Positions 31,601-42,391 of a stretch of 64,000 nucleotides of DNA are shown here, in pieces. The position numbers were made by a program, and so were the translations under genes. The stretch comes from Prorocentrum cordatum (taxonomy: Eukaryota; Sar; Dinophyceae; Prorocentrales; Prorocentraceae): contig CAUYUJ010020248.1 of NCBI GenBank assembly GCA_963575745.1, positions 67,001-131,000 of the forward strand, read 5' to 3'. Below the pieces are notes generated by a model. The model ran no database searches, was not told where the DNA came from, and was given only the letters and a program-made list of their open reading frames with translations. Every line of letters starts with the position of its first letter. The first letter of the stretch is position 1.

Positions 31601-32020
31601 CGCAACGGCGGTGACGCCCACACCCGGACCCCGCCGCTTGGGGCCTCAGGTGGAGCTCCCTTTGGGGCCACAAAGCGTGCGAGAGGTGCGCCGAAACGGC
31701 GGTGACGCCCACTGGGGCCTTAGGAGGAGCTGTGGCCACAAAGTGTGCAAGGGGTGTGCCGAAACGGCGGTGACGCTCACTGGGGCCTTAGGAGGAGCTG
31801 CGGCCACAGAGTGTGCAAGAGGTGTGCCGAAACGGCGGTGACGCCCACACGCGGACCCTGCCGCTTGGGGCCTCAGGTGGAGCTCCCTGTGGGGCCACAA
31901 AGCGTGCGAGAGGTGTGCCGAAACGGCGGTGACGCCCACATACGGACCCTACCGCTGGGGCCTTCAGTGGTGCCCTTATGGGGATACGAAGTGTGTGAGG
32001 GGTGTGCCGAAATGCGCGCG
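31600..32020 (+). repeat. ~89-bp satellite S89 array, GT-side
   Basis: Five to six units lie in the direct orientation, with GGGGCCACAAAGCGTGCGAG, TGCCGAAACGGCGGTGACGC and CCTCAGGTGGAGCTCCCT. Two units (about 31690-31820) share a deletion giving ~70-bp repeats (CACTGGGGCCTTAGGAGGAG). Confidence 0.9.
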
Positions 32021-32039
32021 CGGAGGTCAGAGGCAGGGA

Positions 32040-32130
32040 TGGGGAGGAGGGAGGAGGGAGGAGGAGAGGATAAGAGAGGAGAGGAGACGAGCGGAGAGGA
32101 GAGGAGAGGAGAGGAGAGGAGAGGGGAGTG
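32040..32130. repeat. (GAGAG/GAGGA)n purine tract
   Basis: GAGGAGAGGAGAGGAGAGGA pentamer-type repeat. Confidence 0.95.
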
Positions 32131-32424
32131 GAGTTGAAGACAGGAGAGGAGGAGAGGACGCGGGGCGCTGTCAACGAGGAGTCAACACCACAAGATGGTT
32201 GGGACAAATCATATCCATGCAAGAAGATCACTTACGGCGGACGGTCAGAGAAGCAATGTATGTTTGCCCAATGTTCACACCCGCGGTTCGGAGCTGGAAC
32301 AGGAGACGGAAGACGCCTGACAGACCCGGCTACGCCACACGAGACGTCGCCAATAGCAAGCGCGCCATCGGAGAAGAACAGCAAGGAAGACACCGGACTC
32401 CCGGTAAAGATACTAGGATCATGA

Positions 32425-32550
32425 AGTGGAGAAGGAGGAGGAAGAGGAGGAGGAGGAGGAGACGGGAGAAGAAAAAGGAGAAGGTGGAGGAGGAAGTGGA
32501 GGAGGTGGACGAGGAGACGGAGGAGGGGGAGATGGAGGAGGTCGCAGTCA
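32425..32550. repeat. (GGA/GAG)n tract
   Basis: Imperfect GGAGGAGGAG and GAGAAGGAGG triplets. Confidence 0.9.
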
Positions 32551-32599
32551 GTCGTGGAGGAACTGGCCCTTGGTGCAAATCCGATCCAAACTGGTCTCC

Positions 32600-34080
32600 T
32601 CTAAAACCGACAGGTTCCGGATACCACTTCTACAGCGGGAACGGATCAAACGGTGCGTGATGACGATGCAAGGCCGTTCGACGCCCACCAGTAAAGCCGA
32701 GGTTGGAAACTTGTGGCCCACGGCTGACGCCCAGAATGGGCCGAGAGGCGAGGGTGCAAGGACACACCTGGAAAACTATGATGGCACTATTTGAGAGCAG
32801 TGCATAGCTCCTGGATGTTGCCAAACGTGTCCCTGGTCAGAGGTGCCGCAAGGGGGCCAAGAAGGCCTCCAGAGCACCCCATCACGCGGCCTGGGAACTG
32901 GAGGGGCTCCAACATCTCGCGAAGAGTTCGGGACACCTCGGGCCAGGACCACGTGTCTAACAACACTCGAAGACAGGCTTCGTCGCAACACCAGCGGTCG
33001 CACGGCGCGCCCGAGCAAATAGTGGAATGTAGAACGGCGACCTAAAACACTTTCTACGTCCGCGGGCGCCAAATGGTCAAGGACAGTCAGACGGCGGTCA
33101 GCAAGCGGTGGGATGCACCGAGAACGAACTGAGACACAAAAGCAAATTGGACAACGAACTAGCACACAGAAGACAGCGAGGTGAAAAGGACGGCCGCGGA
33201 GGAAGGAAACGGGCAGCGCACTCAGTCCGTGCTTGTCTTCAAGCTGAACGTGGCGGGTCAAGCACCATGTGGCGTTATTCTCGCGTGCGCGGAAAGCCAC
33301 GCGGGAGCAGCCCAAACTTGGCGCGCGTTCTAAGAAGCAGCCTCTTTCTGAAAACCCCTCCCCCGCCCCCTACCCCCCTGCGCGCGTGGCTGATAAACCT
33401 GCGACGCTTGGAATGTTTCAATACGGGCCCCCCGAAAGCCCTGGCCTCCCATCCTGAGTATTTGTTTGATGGCTCCGCGGCCCGGGCGAGGGCTGCTGGA
33501 GAAGACCCACGTGCTAACTCGATGGGGGGCACGCTTGCCCCCCAATCAGGACATCCGCGCCGTGTCCGACGCCATCCGAGACTATCCGAAGCCATTCCAG
33601 GCTTCCAAAAGCTGTACGAAGAAGAGGCCCTCTTGACGCCGAGGACTGCAGCAAGAGTCAGGGCAAAGGAAATATCCCCGCGAGTTAGACGCACCCCCCG
33701 CGTCGAAATGTTCACGACGCGGGCGTGTTTGCGAGGGCGGCTGGACGGGGCAGGGCCCATCGGATGTGGCCCACAGGAGGTCCTGGCGCCCGCGTGCTCG
33801 CTGGTGCGATCGCATGGGCAATCGGAGCGGCGAGAATCCTGGCCGCGTTCAGAGGCAGACGCGGGATGCACGCAGCCGAATTGGGCACGGCGGGCGCCGG
33901 GAGAAGGAGGAGCGCGCGGGGGGAGGGACGAGCACGCTCACAACATGCAGCCCTTGTGCGCGATTGCAAAAGCGTCCCACACATCCAACGCATGGAAAGA
34001 TAACCGACACTTGCGGTCTACGGCATGTGAATTTGTCGCCCCTCCCCAGCCCTCCCCCGGGAGCTCCGTCCGGCAGGTCT
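32600..34080. other. Unassigned; contains diverged repeat related to 22.6 kb
   Basis: Bases about 32825-32990 match 22600-22740 (see that entry). A 379-codon plus-strand frame (33108-34247) and several minus frames are Arg/Pro/Gly-rich without recognisable domains, so no gene is called. Confidence 0.4.
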
Positions 34081-34194
34081 GGATGTATTGGAAGGGGGGG
34101 GGGGGTCAAAAATGCCAGTGGCCGCGGCCGCCTCGGAAATGCTCTTGGGCGGCCTCCAACGGTTTCGAAATAACCCCCACGGGCCGGGTTCCAG

Positions 34195-34620
34195 ACGACC
34201 CAAAATGCCCACGTGCTCCCAGATGGCACCCAATCGCTCCGAGATAGCCCCAAGAGCCCAAGAAGCCTCCAAGACGCCACCCGAAGGCTCCAAGAGGACC
34301 CCCACGAGGTTCCCAACCGTCAGATTCCCTGGGGGATCTTGCATCTTCTGCGCATCGCCATTCTTGTGCACCCAAGCGCCCAAGACTGCATCGGAGACCT
34401 TCGAGATCGATCCAAGACGGGCCAGAAGGCTTCAAGAGGGCCACAGGACGGCTCCGGACGGCCCCGGGGCGGTCCACGAGTAGCCCAACATAACCCAAGA
34501 GGACCCCAAGCAGGGCCCAAATACAACTCAAGAGAGCCCCAAGACGGCCCAAGACAGCCAAATATAGCCCCACGACGGCTTAAGGGGCGCCTAAGGCGGC
34601 CGAGGAGGACCCCGAGAAGC
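34195..34620 (-). repeat. CCCAAGA-type minisatellite
   Basis: Degenerate CCAAGACGGCCCAAGAC and GAGCCCAAGAAGCC units, the same family as at 4.7-5.1 and 24-25.7 kb. Confidence 0.8.
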
Positions 34621-34899
34621 CTCCGAGAGGCCCAAACGAAACCAAGATCGCGGCAGGAAGGTCGGAGCGGAGATGCGTGGCGGCGCGATGGTGGAGTCGG
34701 GCAAAATGGCAGACAGAGTGGTTGAGCGACGCGCGGGAAACACCCTCGCAGCCAAATGCGCGCGCCTGGGAACGCTGCATTCTTGCACCGGTGATTCAAG
34801 CGCCTAGATAAGCATGAAGGACAATGGCGATCCAGGAGAGGGGGGGGCTGGGCTCGGGCACTTCGGTTGGCAGCCCAGCCCGCCACGAACTTGGTGGGA

Positions 34900-37800
34900 A
34901 CAATTTCTTCAACCTGCGTTCGTGCAGCGGGGCGAGAAGCAACCCGAGCGCAGCTGACTGCACTCAGACCCGAAAGCGCGCTGCCACTTAGGCCGAGGAC
35001 CCTCTCCCCCCAGATGGAACCTCACAAGAGTCCCCAACCCGCCCGCGCAAGGCCTGGGACCCTCCGGAAATTCGAGAGCAGCGGCTTCGAGAAGCCGAAC
35101 GAGAGGCTCCAACCTCCAGGAGGCAGGGGCCGTCACCCGAGAGCCCCATAACGTCGTGGGAGCCCGAGGGCGGAGGCCACCGCGGAGCACGTTCGTCGTC
35201 TGGGGCTACTGCAGAAGGGCGACGAGGGCAGCGCGCGCGGCGGCAGCGGCAGCAGTGATGCACAACGACCTAACGCGCGGCCCCTGCAACTGCTCCAGTT
35301 TAAACCAATCGGAATACAAAACGGCAGACATCGGCCACTTGAACACCTTCGCGAGGAACTGTTTGTTAAGGTTTGGCACGGGACCATTGGGCATGGGCGA
35401 GCTGGGATACGCATGAAGGAACAGAAGAGGCTCGCTGCTGACGCAACTGGAGCCCAGTCGTTCAATCCGGGCGCGCTGCGGCGATCGCTCGGGCGCGATT
35501 CGCCATCTTACTGGAAAGGGCCCGAAGATTCCGACCATAGTCGACCTCAAGGCCCAGCCAGAAACCCTAGCACCCTAGCACGTGGCCTCGGACGCGATTT
35601 CGAATTCCTCCACTTAGCTGAACTAGGCGGGGTGGCCCCACCCGAGGAGGCAGGACAAATCATGCATCCGCGGTCGACCACGGAGCTGGAGATCCCGAGC
35701 CGCAAGCGCAGCCGCCTGCCTGCACCGGGCGGCCATCTCGAAGTCGTCGAGCTCGGGGAGGGAGCCGCGCCAACCACTGCCAGCTTCTCGCGCTCCTCCA
35801 GAATGGGGGCGCACAAGTCCTGGCGGTAGATGGAGCGGGGGATTTTGAACGACCGCGAGACAGAGGAGTCACTCCACTTGCGCGACAGCTACGAGACCGA
35901 CAACGGCACGTGGTCGGATAACCCAGCGACGCGAAACTCTTCGGGCCCACCATGATGTCGCGCACGCTGCCAGGGCTGGCAGAGAAGCCATGGGGGGGCA
36001 TAGTCAGGCATCTATCAATGCGTGAGCCCGTGCGGGAAGACCGATGATAGTGACTGAGATCAGGCGCCGCGAGCTCGGTCATCTGTAGGATGCGCCCACG
36101 CTGGGCAGCATGCGCAGCCCGCGACTGGCGCCCACCTGATGCCCGAGCAGCTGCCCCGCCAGTGCGCCGAGCATCGCCAACGCGAACGCGACGACCACGC
36201 ACGCGCGCCAGGCGCTGGGTGGAGCAGCCAACTTCCTCATCCGCGATATCAAAATCACCGATCATGGTGAGTCCGCGCCCCATGGGAGCCCTTCGGACCA
36301 GAGCAGCCTGGGCATCGAGGGCATTCTTAATTGCGCCGAATCCTACTGCCGAGATCTCGTGACTCGAGATCTCGTAACAACCGACAGAAGCCCGTCGCGC
36401 GATGCCGAAGCTTGAGACAGAGAGCCCTGCCTGCAACAACTTCATGGGGCACCACGTGGACGAACGGCAAGTCCAGCTTTGGAATGACTGCGCGGGCACC
36501 ACCGCGAGCGCCAGACGAGGGGAACATTTCGACCCTCCCCCGCGCCCTCGCAAGGATCTCAGCAATGAGCTTCTCGAAGGGCAACGACGGAGGAAGGGCC
36601 AAGGAGCGACTTAACAACCTCGGCCGCGCGGGAGGGAAAAAACGAATTGAACGGAAGAAGAGCGCGATAGCCCAAACAACTGAAGGTGAATATGTAAAGT
36701 TCGAAGCAGGTGTTACACTCTCCACTCGATGGGCTCGGGCTAAAAAAGGAGGCGGCTTTTCGCTCAATACCAATGCGAGAAAGGCGGTGATGACTGATAA
36801 CACTGTACTCGGGAAAGTTCAACTGCATCGACCACCACTCGCGCGAGCAACCGAGTCGGCCGAGATGGTGCTCTCCCGAAGAACTCCTGGGCCTTTTCGG
36901 CGAAACATGTTGGCGCTGCGCCGGCGAGCAATCTTGCGGGCGTCGCGATCCACGCCGACGAAAATAAGAGCACGACGCCCACCAGGCACGGGAACACTGA
37001 GCGGCCGCCGCGCCCCTTGCGCGCCACGTAGAAGACCGTGAGCTTGCCGAGCCCTCGCGGAACAGGTGGGTCGAATGCCCAGGAAACGAACAATGAACGT
37101 TTCTGCCGAGCTCCTCACCCTCCACCTTGTGATATGATCCTATAGCTGGCGGCGCCAATCCAGTCTAAGATAGCCTCAGCCACCTGGTTGCGGCCGACGT
37201 CATCCAGGCGCGCAGTGACGATGGTGTCACTGCACCGACCTTTCAGACGTGCTGCAGCGGATTTGTGCGTGGATTTCTGCCAGTGCAAGACCCCGAAACG
37301 GAGAATGAAACAACTAAATTCATTTCGCGTGGATCTTACTTCGTCTTCACCTGGCAAAAAATTACGCACGAAATTCACCTCCAGATCGGCGGCGATATTC
37401 TCCAGGACACTCCAGGGCATCCTATCGTTTTCCGAGCCAAATCCGCCCTGCGATGTCGGCGCCATGAAAGATGCCAGGGTCGGCGGCCCGCTGCCGATCG
37501 GCGGACCTCGCGATGGGCTGCCGAGGGGCCGCCCTCGCCGAGTCCAGCTCCTTCTGGTGCTTCTCAAATCTTCCGCTCGCGCTCGCGAAAGCGCCTCTGC
37601 GTGGACAGGCCCAGGTTGGCAACCGAGGGCCCGGCGACGTTTGTGAAGGCCTTTGGGGGTGGAAACGTGACCAGCTGCGAGATCGACCCTGCGTCTGCCA
37701 TGGACATCTCGGCATTAATGTCACCATTGAACTTCCCCAGAACATCGAAGGACTGCGGGCCAGAACATCCGCCGCCACTAGCGCCGCGAAAAAACTGAGC

Positions 37801-38220
37801 CCCCCGGGGCCCCGGGACGAGAACCGCGAATCGGAAGCGCCCCGCGGGCGAGGGGGGGCCATCTTCACCGCCGCCGCGCGGAGGCGCCCACGGGGGCGGC
37901 GCGGGGCGCTCATCGCGGCCCGCCCCCCCCCCGCCAGCGGGCTGCAGGACCTCCCGCGACGGGGAGGCGGCCATCTGCGAGACGCTCTCGGGCACTTTCG
38001 ACACGGGGGCGGCTCCGCTGGGGCTGGGGTGGCGAAGACCAGCGCTTGGAGACCTCGATGCTCTTCCACTCCGCGAGCGCTGTCCAGGTGCGCCGACGCC
38101 CTCTCCTCCACCGCCGGGCCGACCCTAACGCCTGCTGAGCAGCGGGGTGGCAGGAGGCGCGGGCTCGACCGAGATCTCCGACGCGCGGCTGTCGCCGTCG
38201 TCAGACGCGCGGCGAGCATG
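34900..38220 (-). mobile_element. Decayed non-LTR retrotransposon (family 1), N-terminal region and endonuclease
   Basis: Coherent protein appears in shifting frames on the minus strand. The N-terminal region has FDVLGKFNGDINAEMSMADA at about 37.75 kb, then PWSVLENIAADLEVNFVRNF and DTIVTARLDDVGRNQVAEAI at about 37.4-37.15 kb. The apurinic-type endonuclease has KLDLPFVHVVPHEVVAGRAL at about 36.45 kb, the GDFDI motif at 36259-36245, SRIDRC at about 36025 and SDHVPL at 35918-35901, the last in a different frame from SRID. After this come helical segments (AALAARDLQ at about 35.7 kb) and remnants to about 34.9 kb. No RT core was found, so the copy is 3'-truncated or decayed. Confidence 0.7.
35901..36480 (-). 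pseudogene. Endonuclease domain of non-LTR retrotransposon (family 1, copy 2)
   Basis: Endonuclease/exonuclease/phosphatase-fold nucleases nick target DNA for LINE insertion. The motifs seen in order are PHEVVAGRALCLKLRHRATG, MIGDFDI (catalytic Asp-x-Asn region, here with Asp in place of Asn), SRIDR, and SDHVP (catalytic Asp-His). The first two are not in the same frame as the SDH, so at least one frameshift lies between about 36025 and 35918, and another between KLRHRATG and GDFDI near 36.4 kb. Inactive. Confidence 0.7.
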
Positions 38221-38471
38221 GCGAGGGGCGGCAGTAGGTTTGACGTCTGTCTACCCCTTTTTCGTCTGTCTTGTCCTTATCGCCTGGCATCTACACTGGT
38301 CGGGAGAGGAACTGGAAATGCATCGGCTCACCCTCCCTTGTCAGCGCGGGCGAGGCCGGCTGCGGCGCCCTGCCGCGCGCCGACGAGGCAGGGCCCAGAC
38401 CTGGGCGAGATGGGGTCGGGCACTGACCGCAGACTAGCGGCATCCGTTGGGCCCCGTTGGGAACCGAGCAT

Positions 38472-38493
38472 CTTGGGCCAAAATGGCTATGGA
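38472..38493 (-). other. Dinoflagellate spliced-leader relic 1
   Basis: The minus strand matches the 22-nt dinoflagellate spliced leader at 20 of 22 positions, including the uninterrupted GCCATTTTGG; the two differences are transitions (CCGTAG to CCATAG; GGCTCAAG to GGCCCAAG). The leader is normally added to mRNA in trans and is not found upstream of genes in DNA, so a genomic copy marks reverse-transcribed mRNA. It is followed at once by ATGCT. Confidence 0.8.
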
Positions 38494-38499
38494 GAGGAA

Positions 38500-38880
38500 A
38501 ACAACGGGAGGCGGGGCGTGCTCGAATAAGTTCGTCAAACATATCGACTCACTACTGCCACTGCTGCTGCCACTGCCGGGCGAAGCCTGCACGCCACCAC
38601 TGCCCCCCATCCAAAGCAAAAGCCATTAGGGGAGATGAAGGGGGCGAAAGGGGGCGCAGGGCGGGCCTGCGCAGCTTCGGGGACAGCGCGATGGAGGAGA
38701 CGGTCAATCAACCAGCAAGCGTTGCGCCTGCCGACCTAACGGCATTCGGACGGCCACTGCCATGTCCTAGGGAAGAGAGTAGGCTTCGAGGAACGAGAGT
38801 GGGCGCTGCTGTCGAGAAGTTCGATTGGATGCAACTCGATAAGCACAGTAGCAAGAGACAACGAAGGCAAATTGGTGCCT
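38500..38880. other. Spacer between SL relic 1 and the 3' end of LINE copy 1
   Basis: No gene was recognised. The 3' untranslated end of the 38.9-41.9 kb element probably lies here, but no poly(A) tail or target-site duplication could be identified. Confidence 0.4.
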
Positions 38881-38884
38881 GCGA

Positions 38885-41800
38885 AGGTCTAGGAGATGCA
38901 TGATATGAGACGGCAGATGGGGCCCTGGGCCCTGAAATCCCTGGAAGCCCACGGGAGGAGAGGGGCGCAGGATGTAAGGTGAGGAGACAGGCGACCGGGG
39001 GCCCCCTGGCACCCGAAGACGCACCCACCGCCCCGTGGCAGCCTCGACACCGTGGTCCAGCCACCGAGCCACGAACGAAAGACAATGAACGATTGCAACT
39101 TACGGATCTCCGCGAGAGCGGCGCGAATCGACTGCCACTCGACGGGCGAGACAGCCAGGCCACAGTGGAAGTGCCTTTACAACCTCCTCACGATGAGGGG
39201 CTCAAAGGGCTGGCGGAACACGCACGAGGTGAAGATCATGGCGAAACGACTCTGCCACTTCGGTTTCCGCGCCTCGCACATCTCCGCAAGCGGGTCACGG
39301 AACAACCCAAGGGTCTCTGAGCCCGCAACTCGACGACGCGCATCTGTTGGGAACCCCAAAGAGGCAAGCTCGAGAGCGAGAGCGACAACGGGCGAGGATC
39401 AGAAGGGGGGGGCGACTCTCAGGATTGCCACCAACCGAACGCACCGAACACACAATGCCACGCTGCGCACGTCTTGGGAGCCGACCGCATGAAAGAAGCG
39501 GCCGCGATGGACAACGGAGAGGCAGGCTCTGGCACGCTCCACTCGGCAAGGCGAAACCAATTGCACCTCCTCAACATCGCTCGGGGGGCGCGGAAGAGCC
39601 TCGAAAGCAGCCCGCGTTCGATCGACCATCGACCGTTCCCAAGAGAGCGAGAACAGCTGCATTTTGTTGGAGAGCGCAGTTCCACTGCGTCCATTATACA
39701 GCTCAACAGACACTGCGCGCGGAGCTCCCCGCGCACCCGCAGCCGACGTCCGCCCTAGAACTTTGGCCAGCGGGGCAGGCCACTCATCGGCAAGAGTCGC
39801 GCCAGGGCCGAGGAGGCAGCCGAAGTGCGGCGTTTCACCCGCAATCGTTTTTTCGCGCCAGTCCGAATCAACGCTGGCCAGCTGTCTCCGCAGACGCTCG
39901 ACCGCCAGCCCCGGCCCACAACTGGGCAGCAACGCGCCTCGAAACTTTCAAGGCCAGGGATCCGATGGACCTCGGCGGGCGGAAGGCCCGACCGAGATGC
40001 AAAGTGCTCGAGCGCCCCAGACGATCACTCCGATATCGTCTGCTCAGGCCCCGGCGTGGCCGCGGCGGGGGCGGGCGAGGTGAAGCTCGAGGTCGCAGAG
40101 GAAGGGGCTGCCAGAAAAGATGAGGGGGCACCGCTTCGGGGGCAGCCTTGCAGCGCGCCGGACTTCGCCCAAAACGCGAAGAGCATCTCGTCACCGATCA
40201 TAGCGAAGCAAAGATTCGCGCGGTAAACGACCTCCACAGCAAGCTTGCATCCTCGAGGGAGCGGGGCTATGCCAATGGTGATATTCAGCCAACCTTGGGG
40301 CGCCGAAGGGAAAGCCCAGGAGCAATCAAAGGCGAGGGGGGGGGGCGCGGGGCGGGCCGCCGAAATGCTCGACGCTAACTTCGCGAGCGATCGCGTCGAG
40401 GTCCACAATGTCATGCTGGAAGATTCCGCCCTGGGACGAAACCCCCTCTGAGAAGGCGCCGCCAAGGCATCGGTGCCTGGACGAAGTGTCCACGCCCGTG
40501 GCGGGAAGGCAATGCGGCGCGATGACAACCGCAACTGCGAAATGCCCATGCTTCGCACCCCCCCGCCGAAACCAAAGTTGAAGCGCCCACATTTTGCCCC
40601 TGGCCTTTGGCCCGCCGCCAAAACCCTTCAACTTAATATTTGGGGGAAGAGGGGCGCGCATTTTGGCCCGACGCGCCTCGGTAACTCAAGGTCTTGGCGA
40701 GACACGCGCGGGCACTTCTAGTCCGCCCACCGTTGCGCTGCTTTCGCGGCCGCGCGACCCATGGCGCCGGCCGCCGCCGCAAGTGCCCCCCGGCCCACGC
40801 AGTCCCATATAGGGGGCTTTCCTTTTCAAGGCTTCGCTTGCTTCGTTCTGACCAGGGGCAGGCCTCGGGGCGAAAGCTTGGATCGCCGCGCAGAACTCCG
40901 GCAAAACGCGTTCGCCCGAGGAGGCCCGGAGAAAGTTTCGCGCGGGATCTCAGCTCCGCGCCCGCGTGCCCAGCGCGAGAACGGGGCCCCGTCGGACCTG
41001 GGGGCAGAGACCGCGACCCGATCCAGAAAAGAAACCACGCTGCGTCGAGGCGGAGGAGGAAGGCCCCGAAAGTCCACGGCTCCACCCGCGAATTTCCGGG
41101 CGCAAGCCGAAGCGCCATGCGGGGGGGCCCAATTGTCGTTCAATGCGCCCGCGACCTCTTCAGGAAAAAAAGCAGCGACTTCGCGACCGCCCGACTCCGA
41201 CCTGACGACGCCAGCGCGAAATCTACGTCTCCCGAACGAGGGCCAGGGGCGAGCGCGGCGGGCGGCAGCACTTTTACGCTTAGAGATCCGAGCCCTTTGT
41301 CCAGGGCGAGCTTCGCCGGCGACTTCATCACCCCATCGTTTCTCGAAGTCCCAATGCTCCTTGCCGATGGGGAAGAGTGGAAGGCGAAGGCGGGGGGGGC
41401 CCAAGAGACGGGCGACGCGCCCCTCCACGACCGGCGCCTGCGTGACCCACTCGCGAAGAGCCGCGGCCGCCGGAGCAAGCCTGGGGCCCTGGCGAGCATC
41501 TGCCCCGGCTACCGAGCGAGCCACAATCGCGCGCGAGGAGGGCTCGCGGGGCGGAGGAGAACTGAAGGTCACGGGCCGCTAGGGCCGCAACCTGCCTACG
41601 CAATGACCCGAAACATCCTTCGTTAAAAATTTCCGGGGCCCACCATCGCAGGCGGCTTCCTAGAAATCATCGCGCGGGATGCTGGGGGGGACAACGGCGA
41701 GGAATCGATCGACCTCCGACTCCGAGGAGGCCACTGGGCGCCCGAGGGCAGGGCCGCCAGGAGAGAACTCAATTTCAATTAGTTGGCGCCAGACACGTTC

Positions 41801-41900
41801 CCACATTCCGTTTCCCGCGCACGTTTCCACATTCCGATTCCGAGTCGGCATTGGAATCCCCCCGCAAGGATAAAGCCAAACCGAAACGGACCCCCTCGAG
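38885..41900 (-). mobile_element. Decayed non-LTR retrotransposon (family 1), endonuclease tail to C-terminus
   Basis: Minus-strand landmarks in order are: the endonuclease tail WRQLIEIEF and SESEVDRFLAVVPPSI (about 41.78-41.70 kb); the post-endonuclease AALAARDLQ (about 41.58 kb, shared with the 34.9-38.2 kb copy); RT with LAFDCSWAFPSAPQGWLN (40336-40283) and GALQGCPRSG (about 40159-40130); post-RT PHFGCLLGPGATLADEWPAP, and SVELYNGRSGTALSNKMQLF (39710-39651); and the C-terminal RSWLGGWTTVSRL followed by CVFGC (39023-39009). This order is that of dinoflagellate LINE-type polyproteins. The segments lie in several frames, so the element is inactive. Confidence 0.75.
40025..40621 (-). pseudogene. 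Reverse transcriptase fragment (family 1, copy 1)
   Basis: This open frame of 198 codons covers the central RT palm. FDCSWAFPS (residues 98-106) corresponds to the first catalytic-Asp motif (F-D-x-x-x-A-F), and CFAMIGDEMLFAFWAKSGAL is followed by QGCP (residues 158-161), the conserved L-Q-G-C-P turn. Downstream, the expected (Y/F)-A-D-D catalytic motif is not found in the same frame, which becomes Pro/Ala/Ser-rich after residue 165, so the domain is broken. Confidence 0.7.
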
Positions 41901-42391
41901 CCGAATCGATCTGGAGCGAAATCTCCACGCGGATGGCTTCCAAAGCGCTCGAAAGAATTCCAAGATGGCGCATGCTCCAATGAAAAAGCGCAGCGCCCGA
42001 GCCCCGAATCTCCAGACACAGCGCCCCCCCGAGGAGCTGAAAGGGCCCCCCCCCACCCCCACGGGAACAGACCCTGCGGGCCGCGGGGCCGGAGCGACCA
42101 CTCCCCCACTCTTCGGCCCAGGAAGACAGGGCGCAAACATGCCGCGTTCAATTCGAGAATGGAAAAAACACACACCTCCCTCCCAGCATCGCGATCGCCA
42201 TGCGTCTCCTGCAGCGCGCAGCCGCGGCCGCGCCATATCTGCAAGAAGTCGAGCCCACGGCGCCCGCGCCAGCGCAGCGGCAGGGCGCGCGACAGTTCCA
42301 GCCCCCGCATTCGACGCAGCCACCACCCAAGAAAGTGTTGCCCAGACGATGAGATTACTCTTGGCTGACATGTGGACTGAGCGATCGCCTG

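Noticed and set aside
33108-34247. 379-codon plus-strand ORF
   Set aside because: Arg/Pro/Gly-rich without motifs, runs through a CCCAAG minisatellite, and opposite-strand frames are equally open.
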